Translations under genes and position numbers: made by a program
The notes under the pieces: generated by a model
Seen by the model: only the letters and a program-made list of their open reading frames with translations
The model's database searches: none
What the model was told of the DNA's origin: nothing
Origin: Clostridia bacterium
Lineage (GTDB): Bacteria > Bacillota_A > Clostridia > Christensenellales > Aristaeellaceae
Length of the DNA stretch: 14,256 bases
Assembly: GCA_017530275.1 (NCBI GenBank)
Contig: JAFXMP010000021.1
Span: 1 to 14,256, forward strand
Direction: 5' to 3'
Part shown: piece by piece, positions 6,947-13,996 of the stretch
How the letters are laid out: the number at the start of each line of letters is the position of its first letter
Position numbering within the stretch: position 1 is the stretch's first letter

Positions 6947-9172
6947 ATGTCCGAAAAAACCGGCGTCCGCGCCGAAGCGAGCCAGTTGGAGGCTGTGATC
7001 GAGAATACCGTTTTCCGCAACGAGGAAAACGGCTATTCCATTATGGAAGCGCGGGCAGGCCGGGAAAGAATCACGGTAGTGGGAACACTGCCAGCCCTTG
7101 GCACAGGTGAGCAGGTGCTGCTGGAGGGAATGTGGGTGGAGCATCCCCAGTATGGTAGGCAATGGAAGGTCACCGGATGGGAGATCAGGAAGCCCACCAC
7201 CCTGCTTGGCATCGAGCGCTACCTGGGTTCCGGCCTGATCCCCGGCATCCGCACCGCCACGGCCAAGCTTCTTGTGCAGGAATTCGGTGAACGCACGCTG
7301 GATATCCTGTCCGAGCATCCCGAACAGCTCACCCAGGTGCCTGGCATTGGAAAAAAGCGGGCCCAGCAGCTGGGCAAAGCTTTTCAGGAACAGTACGGGG
7401 CAAGGGAGGCTATGATCTTTCTCCAGTCCTATGGCGTATCGCCCACCCTGGCGGTAAAAATCAGCAAGCGCTACGGCGCGGACGCCCAGCGGAAGATCCG
7501 TGAAAACCCCTACCGGCTCATCGACGATATCGAGGGTGTGGGCTTCCTGACGGCGGACCGCATCGCCCTTTCCCTGGGCATTCCCCAGGACAGTGAATAC
7601 CGCCTGCGAGCGGGCATCAAGTATGCGCTTTCAGAAGCCGCGGCTGGGGAGGGCCATACTTACCTGCCCCGTGATACGCTGTTGGAGAGAGTGGCAAGAG
7701 GCCTGCGGGTCAGCGGGGAGCTGCTCACACATCAATTGGACGGCCTGCTGTTCGCTCGGGAAATCATCGCCCTGGACGCGGAGGGGACGGAGGCGATGCT
7801 CCTGGCTCCGTACTTTTACGCGGAAAAGGAAATCGCCCGGTATTTGAAGCTGCTCATGAGCGCTGCGAGGACAGCGGATAAACCGGATGTCAGCCGGCGC
7901 GTCCGGGATTTTGAAAAGAAGAACGGCATTCAATTCAGCGAAAACCAGCGTCTGGCCATATCCGAAGCGGTGCAGCGTGGATTGCTTGTGATCACCGGCG
8001 GACCCGGAACGGGAAAAACCACCATCATCAACTGCATCCTGGCGCTTCTTTCTGGCGGCGTGCAGTTGGCCGCGCCTACGGGACGGGCCGCCAAGCGCAT
8101 GAGCGAGGCCACCGGACGGGAGGCAAAGACCCTGCACCGGCTGCTGGAGTTTTCCGGCGAAGAAGGAAAATTCCAGCGGGACGAACAGAATCCCCTGGAC
8201 TGCGCCTGTGTGATCGTGGATGAGATGAGCATGGTGGACGTATTCCTCATGCGCAGCCTGCTCCGGGCACTGAAGCCCGGCACCCGGCTCATCATGGTGG
8301 GGGACGCGGATCAATTACCTTCTGTTGGCGCGGGCAACGTACTGGGCGACATCCTGAAAAGCGGCGTGATCCCTTCCGTGCGGCTGACGGATATTTTCCG
8401 CCAAAGCGGGGAAAGCCTGATCGTGGTGAATGCCCACCGCATCAACCATGGGGAAGCGCCGATCCTGAATCAAAAAGGCAGCGATTTCTTTTTTGAGCGC
8501 CGGCCTTACGCGGAGGACGCGGCCCAGGCCATTGTCGGCCTGTGTGAAAAGCGCCTGCCCGCCTACCTGCGCACCGATTTTCCCGCCCGGGACATTCAAG
8601 TGCTGTCACCCACAAAGAAATCCGGAGCAGGGGTATATCTGCTGAATCAACTGCTACAGGCGGCGCTGAACCCAGCAACGCCGGAAAGACGCAAGCCGGA
8701 AATCCATTATGGCGACACCGCCTTCCGCTTGGGCGATAAGGTGATGCACGTGAAAAACAATTACCAGTTGCCATGGAAGAATGACGACGGTACCGAGGGG
8801 GAGGGCGTGTTCAACGGCGACGTGGGCTTTATTTCCAAGGTGGACACCCAGGACCGTATCGTCACCGTGCGGTACGACGACGAGCGCACCGTGGAATACG
8901 ATTATCAGCAATTGGAGGAACTGGAATTAGCCTACTGCCTGTCGGTGCACAAGAGCCAGGGCAGCGAATTCCCCTGCGTGGTGATGCCCGTGGTGGGCGG
9001 TCCGCCGCGGCTGCTGACCCGAAACCTGTTTTACACCGCCCTCACCCGCGCCCGAAAACTTGTGGTGCTGGTGGGGCGGGAGGACGCCATCGCCGCTATG
9101 GTGAACAATAACCATATCGCCGCCCGGTACACCACCCTGCGGCAGCGGCTGGAGGAGGAAACCGGACAGTGA
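6947..9172 (+). CDS. recD2: RecD2-type ATP-dependent DNA helicase
   Basis: This is a 741-residue SF1B 5'-3' helicase of the RecBC-independent RecD2 type, implicated in replication-fork and mismatch-repair functions in Bacillota. Domain order is normal: an OB-like N-terminal domain (about 1-80), helix-hairpin-helix segments (about 90-145, with LIPGIRTATA and VPGIGKKRAQ), a further helical region, then the motor. Motor motifs are GGPGTGKTT (351-359), DEMSMVD (425-431), GDADQLPSVG (452-461), a FRQS motif after it, and the UvrD-like C-terminal motif CLSVHKSQGSEF with YTALTRARKLVVL near the end. ATG 6947 is preceded by GGGGAGGAA at 3 nt, and the promoter excludes the longer frame. The stop at 9170-9172 is followed by a heptamer inverted-repeat element after 5 nt. 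Confidence 0.95.
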   Translation: MSEKTGVRAEASQLEAVIENTVFRNEENGYSIMEARAGRERITVVGTLPALGTGEQVLLEGMWVEHPQYGRQWKVTGWEIRKPTTLLGIERYLGSGLIPGIRTATAKLLVQEFGERTLDILSEHPEQLTQVPGIGKKRAQQLGKAFQEQYGAREAMIFLQSYGVSPTLAVKISKRYGADAQRKIRENPYRLIDDIEGVGFLTADRIALSLGIPQDSEYRLRAGIKYALSEAAAGEGHTYLPRDTLLERVARGLRVSGELLTHQLDGLLFAREIIALDAEGTEAMLLAPYFYAEKEIARYLKLLMSAARTADKPDVSRRVRDFEKKNGIQFSENQRLAISEAVQRGLLVITGGPGTGKTTIINCILALLSGGVQLAAPTGRAAKRMSEATGREAKTLHRLLEFSGEEGKFQRDEQNPLDCACVIVDEMSMVDVFLMRSLLRALKPGTRLIMVGDADQLPSVGAGNVLGDILKSGVIPSVRLTDIFRQSGESLIVVNAHRINHGEAPILNQKGSDFFFERRPYAEDAAQAIVGLCEKRLPAYLRTDFPARDIQVLSPTKKSGAGVYLLNQLLQAALNPATPERRKPEIHYGDTAFRLGDKVMHVKNNYQLPWKNDDGTEGEGVFNGDVGFISKVDTQDRIVTVRYDDERTVEYDYQQLEELELAYCLSVHKSQGSEFPCVVMPVVGGPPRLLTRNLFYTALTRARKLVVLVGREDAIAAMVNNNHIAARYTTLRQRLEEETGQ

Positions 9173-9177
9173 AAGAA

Positions 9178-9294
9178 GAGAACTGAGAGTTTAGAGTGGA
9201 GAGTTGAGATTTATATTGCTGTCAGAAGAAGTCGGATCGATAGCTTATCAGACAAACTTTATCTCAACTCTCAACTCTCCGCTCTGAACTCTCC
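9178..9294. repeat. Heptamer inverted-repeat element, copy A
   Basis: The left arm (9178-9210) is made of degenerate GAGAGTT heptamers and ends GGAGAGTTGAGAT. The right arm (9261-9294) is its inverse complement, starting ATCTCAACTCTC. The right arm has one heptamer more than the left; outside it the arms match again (AGAGTTTAGAGTG against AGAGTTCAGAGCG). The 50-nt core (9211-9260) is unlike the cores of the other two copies. The element begins 5 nt after the recD2 stop and ends 36 nt before the next start codon, filling the whole gap. No T run follows. Confidence 0.9.
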
Positions 9295-9330
9295 CTCAAG
9301 TATTTTATCCTGCTTATGGAGGAAATGAAG

Positions 9331-10518
9331 ATGCTGCGCATCGGTCAGTTTACAGATACATTTTTACCGGTCGTGGACGGCGTGGGCCGGGTGGCTCTGG
9401 CCTATTCGGAAACCCTGTGCAAAATGGGGCATCAGGTCACAGTGGTAGCCCCTATGTACGATACGGGTTATCGGGGGGGCTATCCTTTCGAGTTGGTGGA
9501 TTATTCTGCCCGGAAGGTACCGGGCATGAAACAGTACGCCACCGGAGAAGCGCCCTGGGACCCTCATTACCGCAAACGGATGCGGATGATCCCTCTGGAC
9601 ATCCTGCACGCTCACAGTCCCTTTACCGCGGGCAGCGAAGCCCTGCGCCTTGCGGCGCTTCGCAAACTGCCGTTGGTAGCTACCTTCCACTCCAAATACT
9701 ACGACGATTTTCTCAAGGTGACCAAATCCGAGACCTTAGCGAAAGCCGGGGTCAAGTTTGTGGTGGATTTTTTCGAGCGTTGCGACGAAGTGTGGGCAGT
9801 GGGCCAGAACCCCGCCGACGTACTGCGGGAATACGGCTACACGGGCCAGGTGCAGGTCATGCCCAACGGCGTCACCCTGCGTGAGGCCCAGCCTGGCGCG
9901 GTGGAGGAAGTGAACCGCCGCTGGGGCCTGAAAAAAGACCCGCTGATTCTGTTCGTGGGACAGATGAACTGGAAAAAGAACATCCTCACCGTGTTGGAGG
10001 CCTGCGCGGAAATGAAGGCCCAGAACCAGAAATTCCAGTTGATCTTAGCGGGCCAAGGGCCGGATATGCGGGAGATCGAACGGAAAATCAGCGAATTGAA
10101 TTTGAAGGAACGTACCCATTTGGCGGGCCATATCACCGATATGCGCCTGCTGGACGGGCTCTACAGCCGGGCATCTCTGTTCGCGTTCCCCTCCTTGTAC
10201 GACGCCGCGCCTATGGTCGTGCGGGAAGCCGCCGTGATGGGCACCCCCGCCGTGATGGTCCGGGGCAGCACTGCCGCCGAGATCATCAAGGAGGGGAAAA
10301 ACGGCTACCTGTGCGAGAATACGCCGGCAGACCTGGCCCGGGTGATGAAAGCAGCCTTGAACGATCCCAAAACACTGGATCAGGTGGGCGAAAGCGCCCG
10401 GGCAACCATTCCCGTGCCCTGGGAGCGCACCATGGAAAAGGCGGTGGAGCGGTATACCCGCCTGATTGCGCTGGGCAAAGAAGGGAAGCTGAATAAAAAG
10501 TCACTGCGGGTGATATAA
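9331..10518 (+). CDS. GT-B fold glycosyltransferase, family 4
   Basis: This is a 395-residue cytoplasmic or membrane-surface glycosyltransferase using a nucleotide sugar. The N-terminal Rossmann domain begins IGQFTDTFLPVVDGVGRVA, the glycine-rich acceptor-side loop of GT4 enzymes, and continues with LDILHAHSPFTAG (89-101) and FHSKYYDDF. The second domain has VMPNGV (176-181), LILFVGQMNWKKN (205-217) and the donor site FPSLYDAAPMVVREAA. There the usual EX7E pair is D291...E299, so the first Glu is replaced by Asp. The family includes glycolipid and teichoic or exopolysaccharide synthases, but the acceptor cannot be read from the sequence. ATG 9331 is 8 nt after GGAGG (9318-9322). The ATGs at 9316 and 9325 lie on or too close to that site. 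It sits between repeat copies A and B and is followed by a DUF4434-like gene. Confidence 0.9.
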   Translation: MLRIGQFTDTFLPVVDGVGRVALAYSETLCKMGHQVTVVAPMYDTGYRGGYPFELVDYSARKVPGMKQYATGEAPWDPHYRKRMRMIPLDILHAHSPFTAGSEALRLAALRKLPLVATFHSKYYDDFLKVTKSETLAKAGVKFVVDFFERCDEVWAVGQNPADVLREYGYTGQVQVMPNGVTLREAQPGAVEEVNRRWGLKKDPLILFVGQMNWKKNILTVLEACAEMKAQNQKFQLILAGQGPDMREIERKISELNLKERTHLAGHITDMRLLDGLYSRASLFAFPSLYDAAPMVVREAAVMGTPAVMVRGSTAAEIIKEGKNGYLCENTPADLARVMKAALNDPKTLDQVGESARATIPVPWERTMEKAVERYTRLIALGKEGKLNKKSLRVI

Positions 10519-10525
10519 GTTTTGC

Positions 10526-10625
10526 GAGTTGAGAGCGGAGCGTTGAGAAAAGATTGCAGGTGAATTACCGCGTTATTCTGAATTTCAAACAGCACATATT
10601 AAATCTTAACTCTCAACGCTTTTTT
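10526..10625 (+). repeat. Heptamer inverted-repeat element, copy B, with terminator-like end
   Basis: The left arm (10526-10555) carries GAGTTGAGAG and AGCGTTGAGA. The right arm (10601-10620) ends AACTCTCAACGCT and pairs with the inner part of the left arm (AGCGTTGAGA, then AAGATT with AATCTT). A T run (10620-10625) follows at once, so this copy has the form of an intrinsic terminator with a long loop of 45 nt. It starts 7 nt after the glycosyltransferase stop. It is the most degenerate of the three copies. Confidence 0.82.
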
Positions 10626-10674
10626 GCCCATCAAATACCTGCGGCAGATCAATTAAGAATGGAGACGAAAACAA

Positions 10675-11643
10675 ATGAAGCTCATTACCGGCGCGTGGTT
10701 TGAATTCAAGCATCACAATCTGTACGAGGGCCAGTTTTATAATGATACGCTTCGTTCCTTTACAGCGGAGCAATGGGCCGCTATGATCCGGGACATGCGC
10801 GCTATGGGCATGGATACCCTGGTGCTCACCTGTTCCTCCCTGGTGTATCGGGAAGAAAGCGAAAGCTACGCTCCGGTGGATGTGTTTCCGCCCGCGGCTA
10901 TGTCCTGCGAAAACCCCATGGACGTGCTGATGGACACAGCGGAAAAAGAGGGCATGGACGTGTTCATCTCCGCTGGATTTTACGGTTTCTGGGAGGATTC
11001 CGAGGCCAACATGCAAAGCCGGGAAGTGGAAAAACGGGCGTTCCGGGCATGTGAGGAAATGTATGCACGTTACGCGAAATATCATAGCTTCCGAGGCTGG
11101 TATCTGCCGGATGAAACGGAAGCGGGGCCCTATTTCAGCACCATTTTCCTTGATTATGTGGCCCGCTATGCCGCCTTTTTCCGGCAATTGGATGCGGAAA
11201 AACCCATTCTGATCGCCCCTTACGGCACCAACAAGATCGTGCCGGACGATACCTTTGTAAAGCAGCTTGCGAGTATGGACGTTGATTATATCGCGTATCA
11301 GGACGAGGTGGGCGTGCAAAAATCCCGGCCCGAGGACACGGCGGCCTACTACCGGGGCCTGCGCCAGGCCCATGATCGGGCAGGGCGGAGCAAGCTGTGG
11401 GCGGATATTGAAATGTTTGATTTTACCGGCGCAGTGTATCGCAGCGCCCTGGTTCCCGCCCCCATGGAGCGGATCGCTATGCAAATCAAGTCTGTTTCTC
11501 CCTATGTTGACAAAATATTGTGCTACGCCTTCCCCGGCCTGCTTGCCCGTCCCGGCTCCCCGGCCTGTTACCCCGGCGGCGCGCAGGAAAAACTGTATGC
11601 CGATTACATCGCATACAGGGAGCGGCTGGCAGCGGAACGGTAA
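10675..11643 (+). CDS. DUF4434-like TIM-barrel protein, putative glycoside hydrolase
   Basis: This is a 322-residue protein without signal peptide or membrane helix. It shows the run of strands and helices of a beta/alpha barrel: a start ITGAWFEF, then MGMDTLVLTCSS (44-55), MDVFISAGFYGFW (94-106), FRGWYLPDETE (139-149), PILIAPYG (177-184), VDYIAYQDEVGVQ (203-215), LWADIEMF (241-248) and ILCYAFPG (281-288). The strand-end acids in YLPDE, YQDE and DIE are placed like catalytic or sugar-binding residues in glycoside-hydrolase-like barrels. I associate the pattern with DUF4434, for which no activity is settled. GGAG lies 10 nt before ATG 10675. It follows the glycosyltransferase gene and may act on a related glycan; this is context inference only. 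Confidence 0.75.
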   Translation: MKLITGAWFEFKHHNLYEGQFYNDTLRSFTAEQWAAMIRDMRAMGMDTLVLTCSSLVYREESESYAPVDVFPPAAMSCENPMDVLMDTAEKEGMDVFISAGFYGFWEDSEANMQSREVEKRAFRACEEMYARYAKYHSFRGWYLPDETEAGPYFSTIFLDYVARYAAFFRQLDAEKPILIAPYGTNKIVPDDTFVKQLASMDVDYIAYQDEVGVQKSRPEDTAAYYRGLRQAHDRAGRSKLWADIEMFDFTGAVYRSALVPAPMERIAMQIKSVSPYVDKILCYAFPGLLARPGSPACYPGGAQEKLYADYIAYRERLAAER

Positions 11644-11663
11644 AGGAAGCTTTAAGTTACAAA

Positions 11664-11762
11664 AGAGTTGAGAGTTGAGAGTTATATAGTCGGTAAAACT
11701 GAGTCCCTATCGATTTTAAAACAAAATACATCTCAACTCTCAACTCTCCACTATCCACTCTC
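11664..11762. repeat. Heptamer inverted-repeat element, copy C
   Basis: The left arm (11664-11683) is AGAGTTGAGAGTTGAGAG plus TT, nearly perfect heptamers. The right arm (11730-11762) starts ATCTCAACTCTCAACTCTCC and then drifts into CACTATCCACTCTC. The 46-nt core (11684-11729) is A+T-rich and unlike those of the other copies. It starts 20 nt after the stop of the DUF4434-like gene. There is no T run directly after the right arm. Confidence 0.9.
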
Positions 11763-11811
11763 ATTCTGATTTAGAGTGTTCTTTAATATTCTGATGAGGT
11801 GACCTCTTTTT

Positions 11812-13224
11812 ATGTCTTCCATGCTGAAAAAAGCCCGGCGTACCCTGGTGGGCGACCGGGTGTTTTACAAAACAGTGCTGGCCATCGTGGTGCCGGTCAT
11901 CATTCAGAACGGTATTTCCAACTTTGTGAACCTGCTGGATAACCTGATGGTGGGGGCCCTGGGCGATGCGCAGATGAGCGGCGTATCCATCGCCAACCAG
12001 TTGATTTTTATTTTCAATCTGACGATCTTCGGCGGCCTGGCGGGCCCTGGCATTTTTGGCGCGCAGTTTTATGGAGCGGGGGACATTGAGGGCCTGAGGA
12101 ACACATTCCGCATAAAGCTGCTGGAATCCCTGTTCCTGCTGGCGGTGGCTTTCATCGCGCTGATCGGTTTCAACGAACCCCTGATCTCCATTTTCCTTCA
12201 GGGGGACGGCGACCCGGCCATGGCGCAGGCCATGCTGCGCGACAGCCAGAGTTACCTTGCGGTGATCCTTTTCGGCCTGCCAGCCTTTGCCCTGACCCAG
12301 TGCTACGCGGGCACCTTGCGTGAAATGGGGGAGACCCGTCTGCCCATGATCGCCAGCGTGACCGCCGTGTTTACCAACGCCCTGTTCAATTATCTGCTGA
12401 TTTTCGGTAAATTGGGTCTGCCCCGGCTGGAGGTGGTAGGCGCGGCGGTTGCTACGGTGATCAGCCGGTATGTGGAATTGGGCATCGTGATGGTGTTCAC
12501 CCATAAGAACCATGACCGGTTCTCTTTTATCAAAGGCGCTTTCAAAACCCTGCGGGTGCCCGCCGCTCTGACGCGCAAGGTGCTGCGTATGGGCGCGCCG
12601 CTGCTGATCAATGAATTGCTCTGGTCCGTGGGCGTGAGCACCCTCACGGCCGCTTATTCCCTGTGCGGGCTCACAGTGGTATCCGCTTTGAGCATCACCT
12701 TCACGATTTCCAACCTGTTCAATTCCGTGTATTTCTCCATGGGCACGGCGGTGTCGGTCATGATCGGCCAGGATCTGGGCGCGGGGAGATTTGAGCAGGC
12801 AAAAACCGACGTGTGGCGGCTCATCGCTTTTGCCGTGGCCGCGGCCATGACCATGGGCCTGCTGCTGATCCTTGCAGCGCCGCTGATCCCACAGGCGTAC
12901 AGCGGCGTCACGGAGGACGTGCGTCAGACGGCCACTCGCCTTCTGCGCGTCACGGCCTGCGCCATGCCCCTGTATTCCTTCGCTCATTGCTCCTATTTCA
13001 CTCTGCGGTCCGGCGGCAAAACCCTGATCACGTTCCTGTTCGACAGCGGATATACATGGGCCATTTCCGTGCCCCTGGCGCTGCTGATGGTGCGCGTGGT
13101 TCATGCGGATGTGATCGTAGCCTACGCAGCTGTGGAGGGAGCGAACCTGATCAAATGTTTCCTGGGCTACTTCTTCATCCGTTCTGGCTCCTGGATTCAA
13201 AATCTGACCCATCTTACCGATTGA
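11812..13224 (+). CDS. MATE-family multidrug/organic cation efflux transporter
   Basis: This is a 470-residue polytopic membrane protein with about twelve hydrophobic helices in two six-helix halves, the size and pattern of the MATE family, which exports cationic compounds using a Na+ or H+ gradient. Family features are the opening ALAIVVPVIIQNGISN-like helix, followed by LLDNLMVGALGDAQMSGVSIANQL, the AGTLREMGETRLPM loop between helices 4 and 5, and the second-half counterpart ISNLFNSVYFSMGTAVSVMIGQDLGAG. ATG 11812 is preceded by GAGGTGA (11796-11802), an extended match to the ribosome anti-SD, 9 nt away. The substrate is unknown and no regulator gene is adjacent. A long open frame on the opposite strand is a coding-bias shadow. 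Copy C of the repeat lies in its upstream gap. Confidence 0.93.
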   Translation: MSSMLKKARRTLVGDRVFYKTVLAIVVPVIIQNGISNFVNLLDNLMVGALGDAQMSGVSIANQLIFIFNLTIFGGLAGPGIFGAQFYGAGDIEGLRNTFRIKLLESLFLLAVAFIALIGFNEPLISIFLQGDGDPAMAQAMLRDSQSYLAVILFGLPAFALTQCYAGTLREMGETRLPMIASVTAVFTNALFNYLLIFGKLGLPRLEVVGAAVATVISRYVELGIVMVFTHKNHDRFSFIKGAFKTLRVPAALTRKVLRMGAPLLINELLWSVGVSTLTAAYSLCGLTVVSALSITFTISNLFNSVYFSMGTAVSVMIGQDLGAGRFEQAKTDVWRLIAFAVAAAMTMGLLLILAAPLIPQAYSGVTEDVRQTATRLLRVTACAMPLYSFAHCSYFTLRSGGKTLITFLFDSGYTWAISVPLALLMVRVVHADVIVAYAAVEGANLIKCFLGYFFIRSGSWIQNLTHLTD

Positions 13225-13236
13225 CGCGGCAATCAG

Positions 13237-13314
13237 GCGCTTTGAAGTAAGAATTGTCCGAAACCTTTGCGGCTTCGGACATTCAGCGCATCGACCGAAT
13301 TCATGTCCGATTTT
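13237..13314 (+). promoter_or_regulatory. Alternative-hairpin region after the MATE gene
   Basis: TGTCCGAA (13255-13262) pairs with TTCGGACA (13274-13281), framed by GCGCT (13237-13241) with AGCGC (13285-13289). A third segment, TGTCCGA (13304-13310), can pair instead with TCGGACA (13275-13281) and is followed by TTTT. The first structure is the more stable on paper. It could be a weak terminator for the MATE gene, or a two-state leader or trailer element. No known class is recognised. Confidence 0.45.
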
Positions 13315-13344
13315 ACAGCGAAAATAATTCTTTTTGCATACCGC

Positions 13345-13372
13345 TTGACAGAAAAGCCAAGTGATATACTAT
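13345..13372 (+). promoter_or_regulatory. Probable promoter of the acetyltransferase gene
   Basis: A perfect -35, TTGACA (13345-13350), is followed by an extended -10, TG-A-TATACT (13362-13370). Their spacing is only 14 bp. TACTAT (13367-13372) would give 16 bp. Either way a start near 13377-13380 leaves a short leader before ATG 13403 and excludes a coding start at 13361. Confidence 0.55.
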
Positions 13373-13402
13373 GAAGCCATGCTGATGGATGGGGGTATTA
13401 TT

Positions 13403-13948
13403 ATGCGTATCCGTTCCGCCCAGCCCGCAGACGCGGCAGCGCTGCTGGAAATCTATGCGCCTTATGTGGAACAGACGGCCGTCACCTTTGAATATGAAAC
13501 GCCTACTTTGGCCGAGTTTACTCGCCGAATCACAGAAACCCTGAAAGCATATCCTTATCTGTTAATAGAGGACGCAGGAAAAATTCAGGGTTATGCCTAC
13601 GCGGGGCCTTTTAAAGGCCGCGCTGCTTACGATTGGGCAGTGGAAACCACTATTTATATCCGGCTGGAGGCCCATGGGAAAGGCTATGGCAAAGCGCTGT
13701 ATACCGCCTTGGAGGAAGAATTGAAGCAGCGGCATTTTCTTAACGCCTACGCCTGCATCGCCTACAGTGAACAGGAGGACGAAACCCTGACCCACGCAAG
13801 TCCTCTTTTTCATGAGCGTATGGGTTATACCCTCTGCGGCACGTTTCACCGCTGCGGATACAAATTTGGCCGATGGTACGATATGATCTGGATGGAAAAA
13901 CTGCTTGGCGATCACAAAACTGATCCTGAACCTATTCTGAAAGCATAA
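13403..13948 (+). CDS. GNAT-family N-acetyltransferase, phosphinothricin-acetyltransferase-like
   Basis: This is a 181-residue cytoplasmic enzyme that transfers acetyl from acetyl-CoA to an amine. It opens as PAT-type members do (MRIRSAQPADAAALLEIYAPYV, then TAVTFEYETPTLAEF). The acetyl-CoA pyrophosphate loop is HGKGYGKAL (91-99), preceded by the strand ETTIYIRLE. The last third has the family's ASPLFHERMGYTLCGTFHRCGYKFGRWYDMIWMEK. The natural substrate of such enzymes is usually unknown and often includes methionine derivatives; resistance to phosphinothricin should not be assumed. ATG 13403 has a GGGGG about 8 nt upstream, and the promoter excludes the longer frame from 13361. It is followed by a strong terminator. 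Confidence 0.9.
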   Translation: MRIRSAQPADAAALLEIYAPYVEQTAVTFEYETPTLAEFTRRITETLKAYPYLLIEDAGKIQGYAYAGPFKGRAAYDWAVETTIYIRLEAHGKGYGKALYTALEEELKQRHFLNAYACIAYSEQEDETLTHASPLFHERMGYTLCGTFHRCGYKFGRWYDMIWMEKLLGDHKTDPEPILKA

Positions 13949-13960
13949 CGGAAAGCAATC

Positions 13961-13996
13961 AAAAACGTCCCCCCGAAAAGGAAAGGACGTTTTTTT
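13961..13996. terminator. Bidirectional terminator between the acetyltransferase gene and rplT
   Basis: AAAAACGTCC (13961-13970) pairs with GGACGTTTTT (13985-13994), around a 14-nt loop, followed by a total of seven T (13990-13996). The - strand also has a T run after the stem, so it can serve rplT transcripts that cross the tandem units. The T run is at the same time the first part of the 78-bp repeat unit. Confidence 0.87.

Noticed and set aside
10606..11484. 292-codon open frame on the - strand opposite the DUF4434-like gene
   Set aside because: The composition is that of an antisense shadow and it starts inside the + strand gene. The + strand frame has barrel-like periodicity and a ribosome site.
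9178..11762. CRISPR-like array
   Set aside because: The repeats are in inverted pairs at three distant loci separated by whole genes, with no regular direct repeats or cas genes.
11761..13212. 483-codon open frame on the - strand opposite the MATE gene
   Set aside because: It is rich in His, Gln and Gly with no domain pattern, mirrors the codon usage of the + strand transporter, and has no ribosome site of note. The + strand protein is a clear MATE transporter.
13361..13402. 14-codon N-terminal extension of the acetyltransferase
   Set aside because: It overlaps the -10 element. ATG 13403 has a suitable purine-rich site and starts the protein as family members do.
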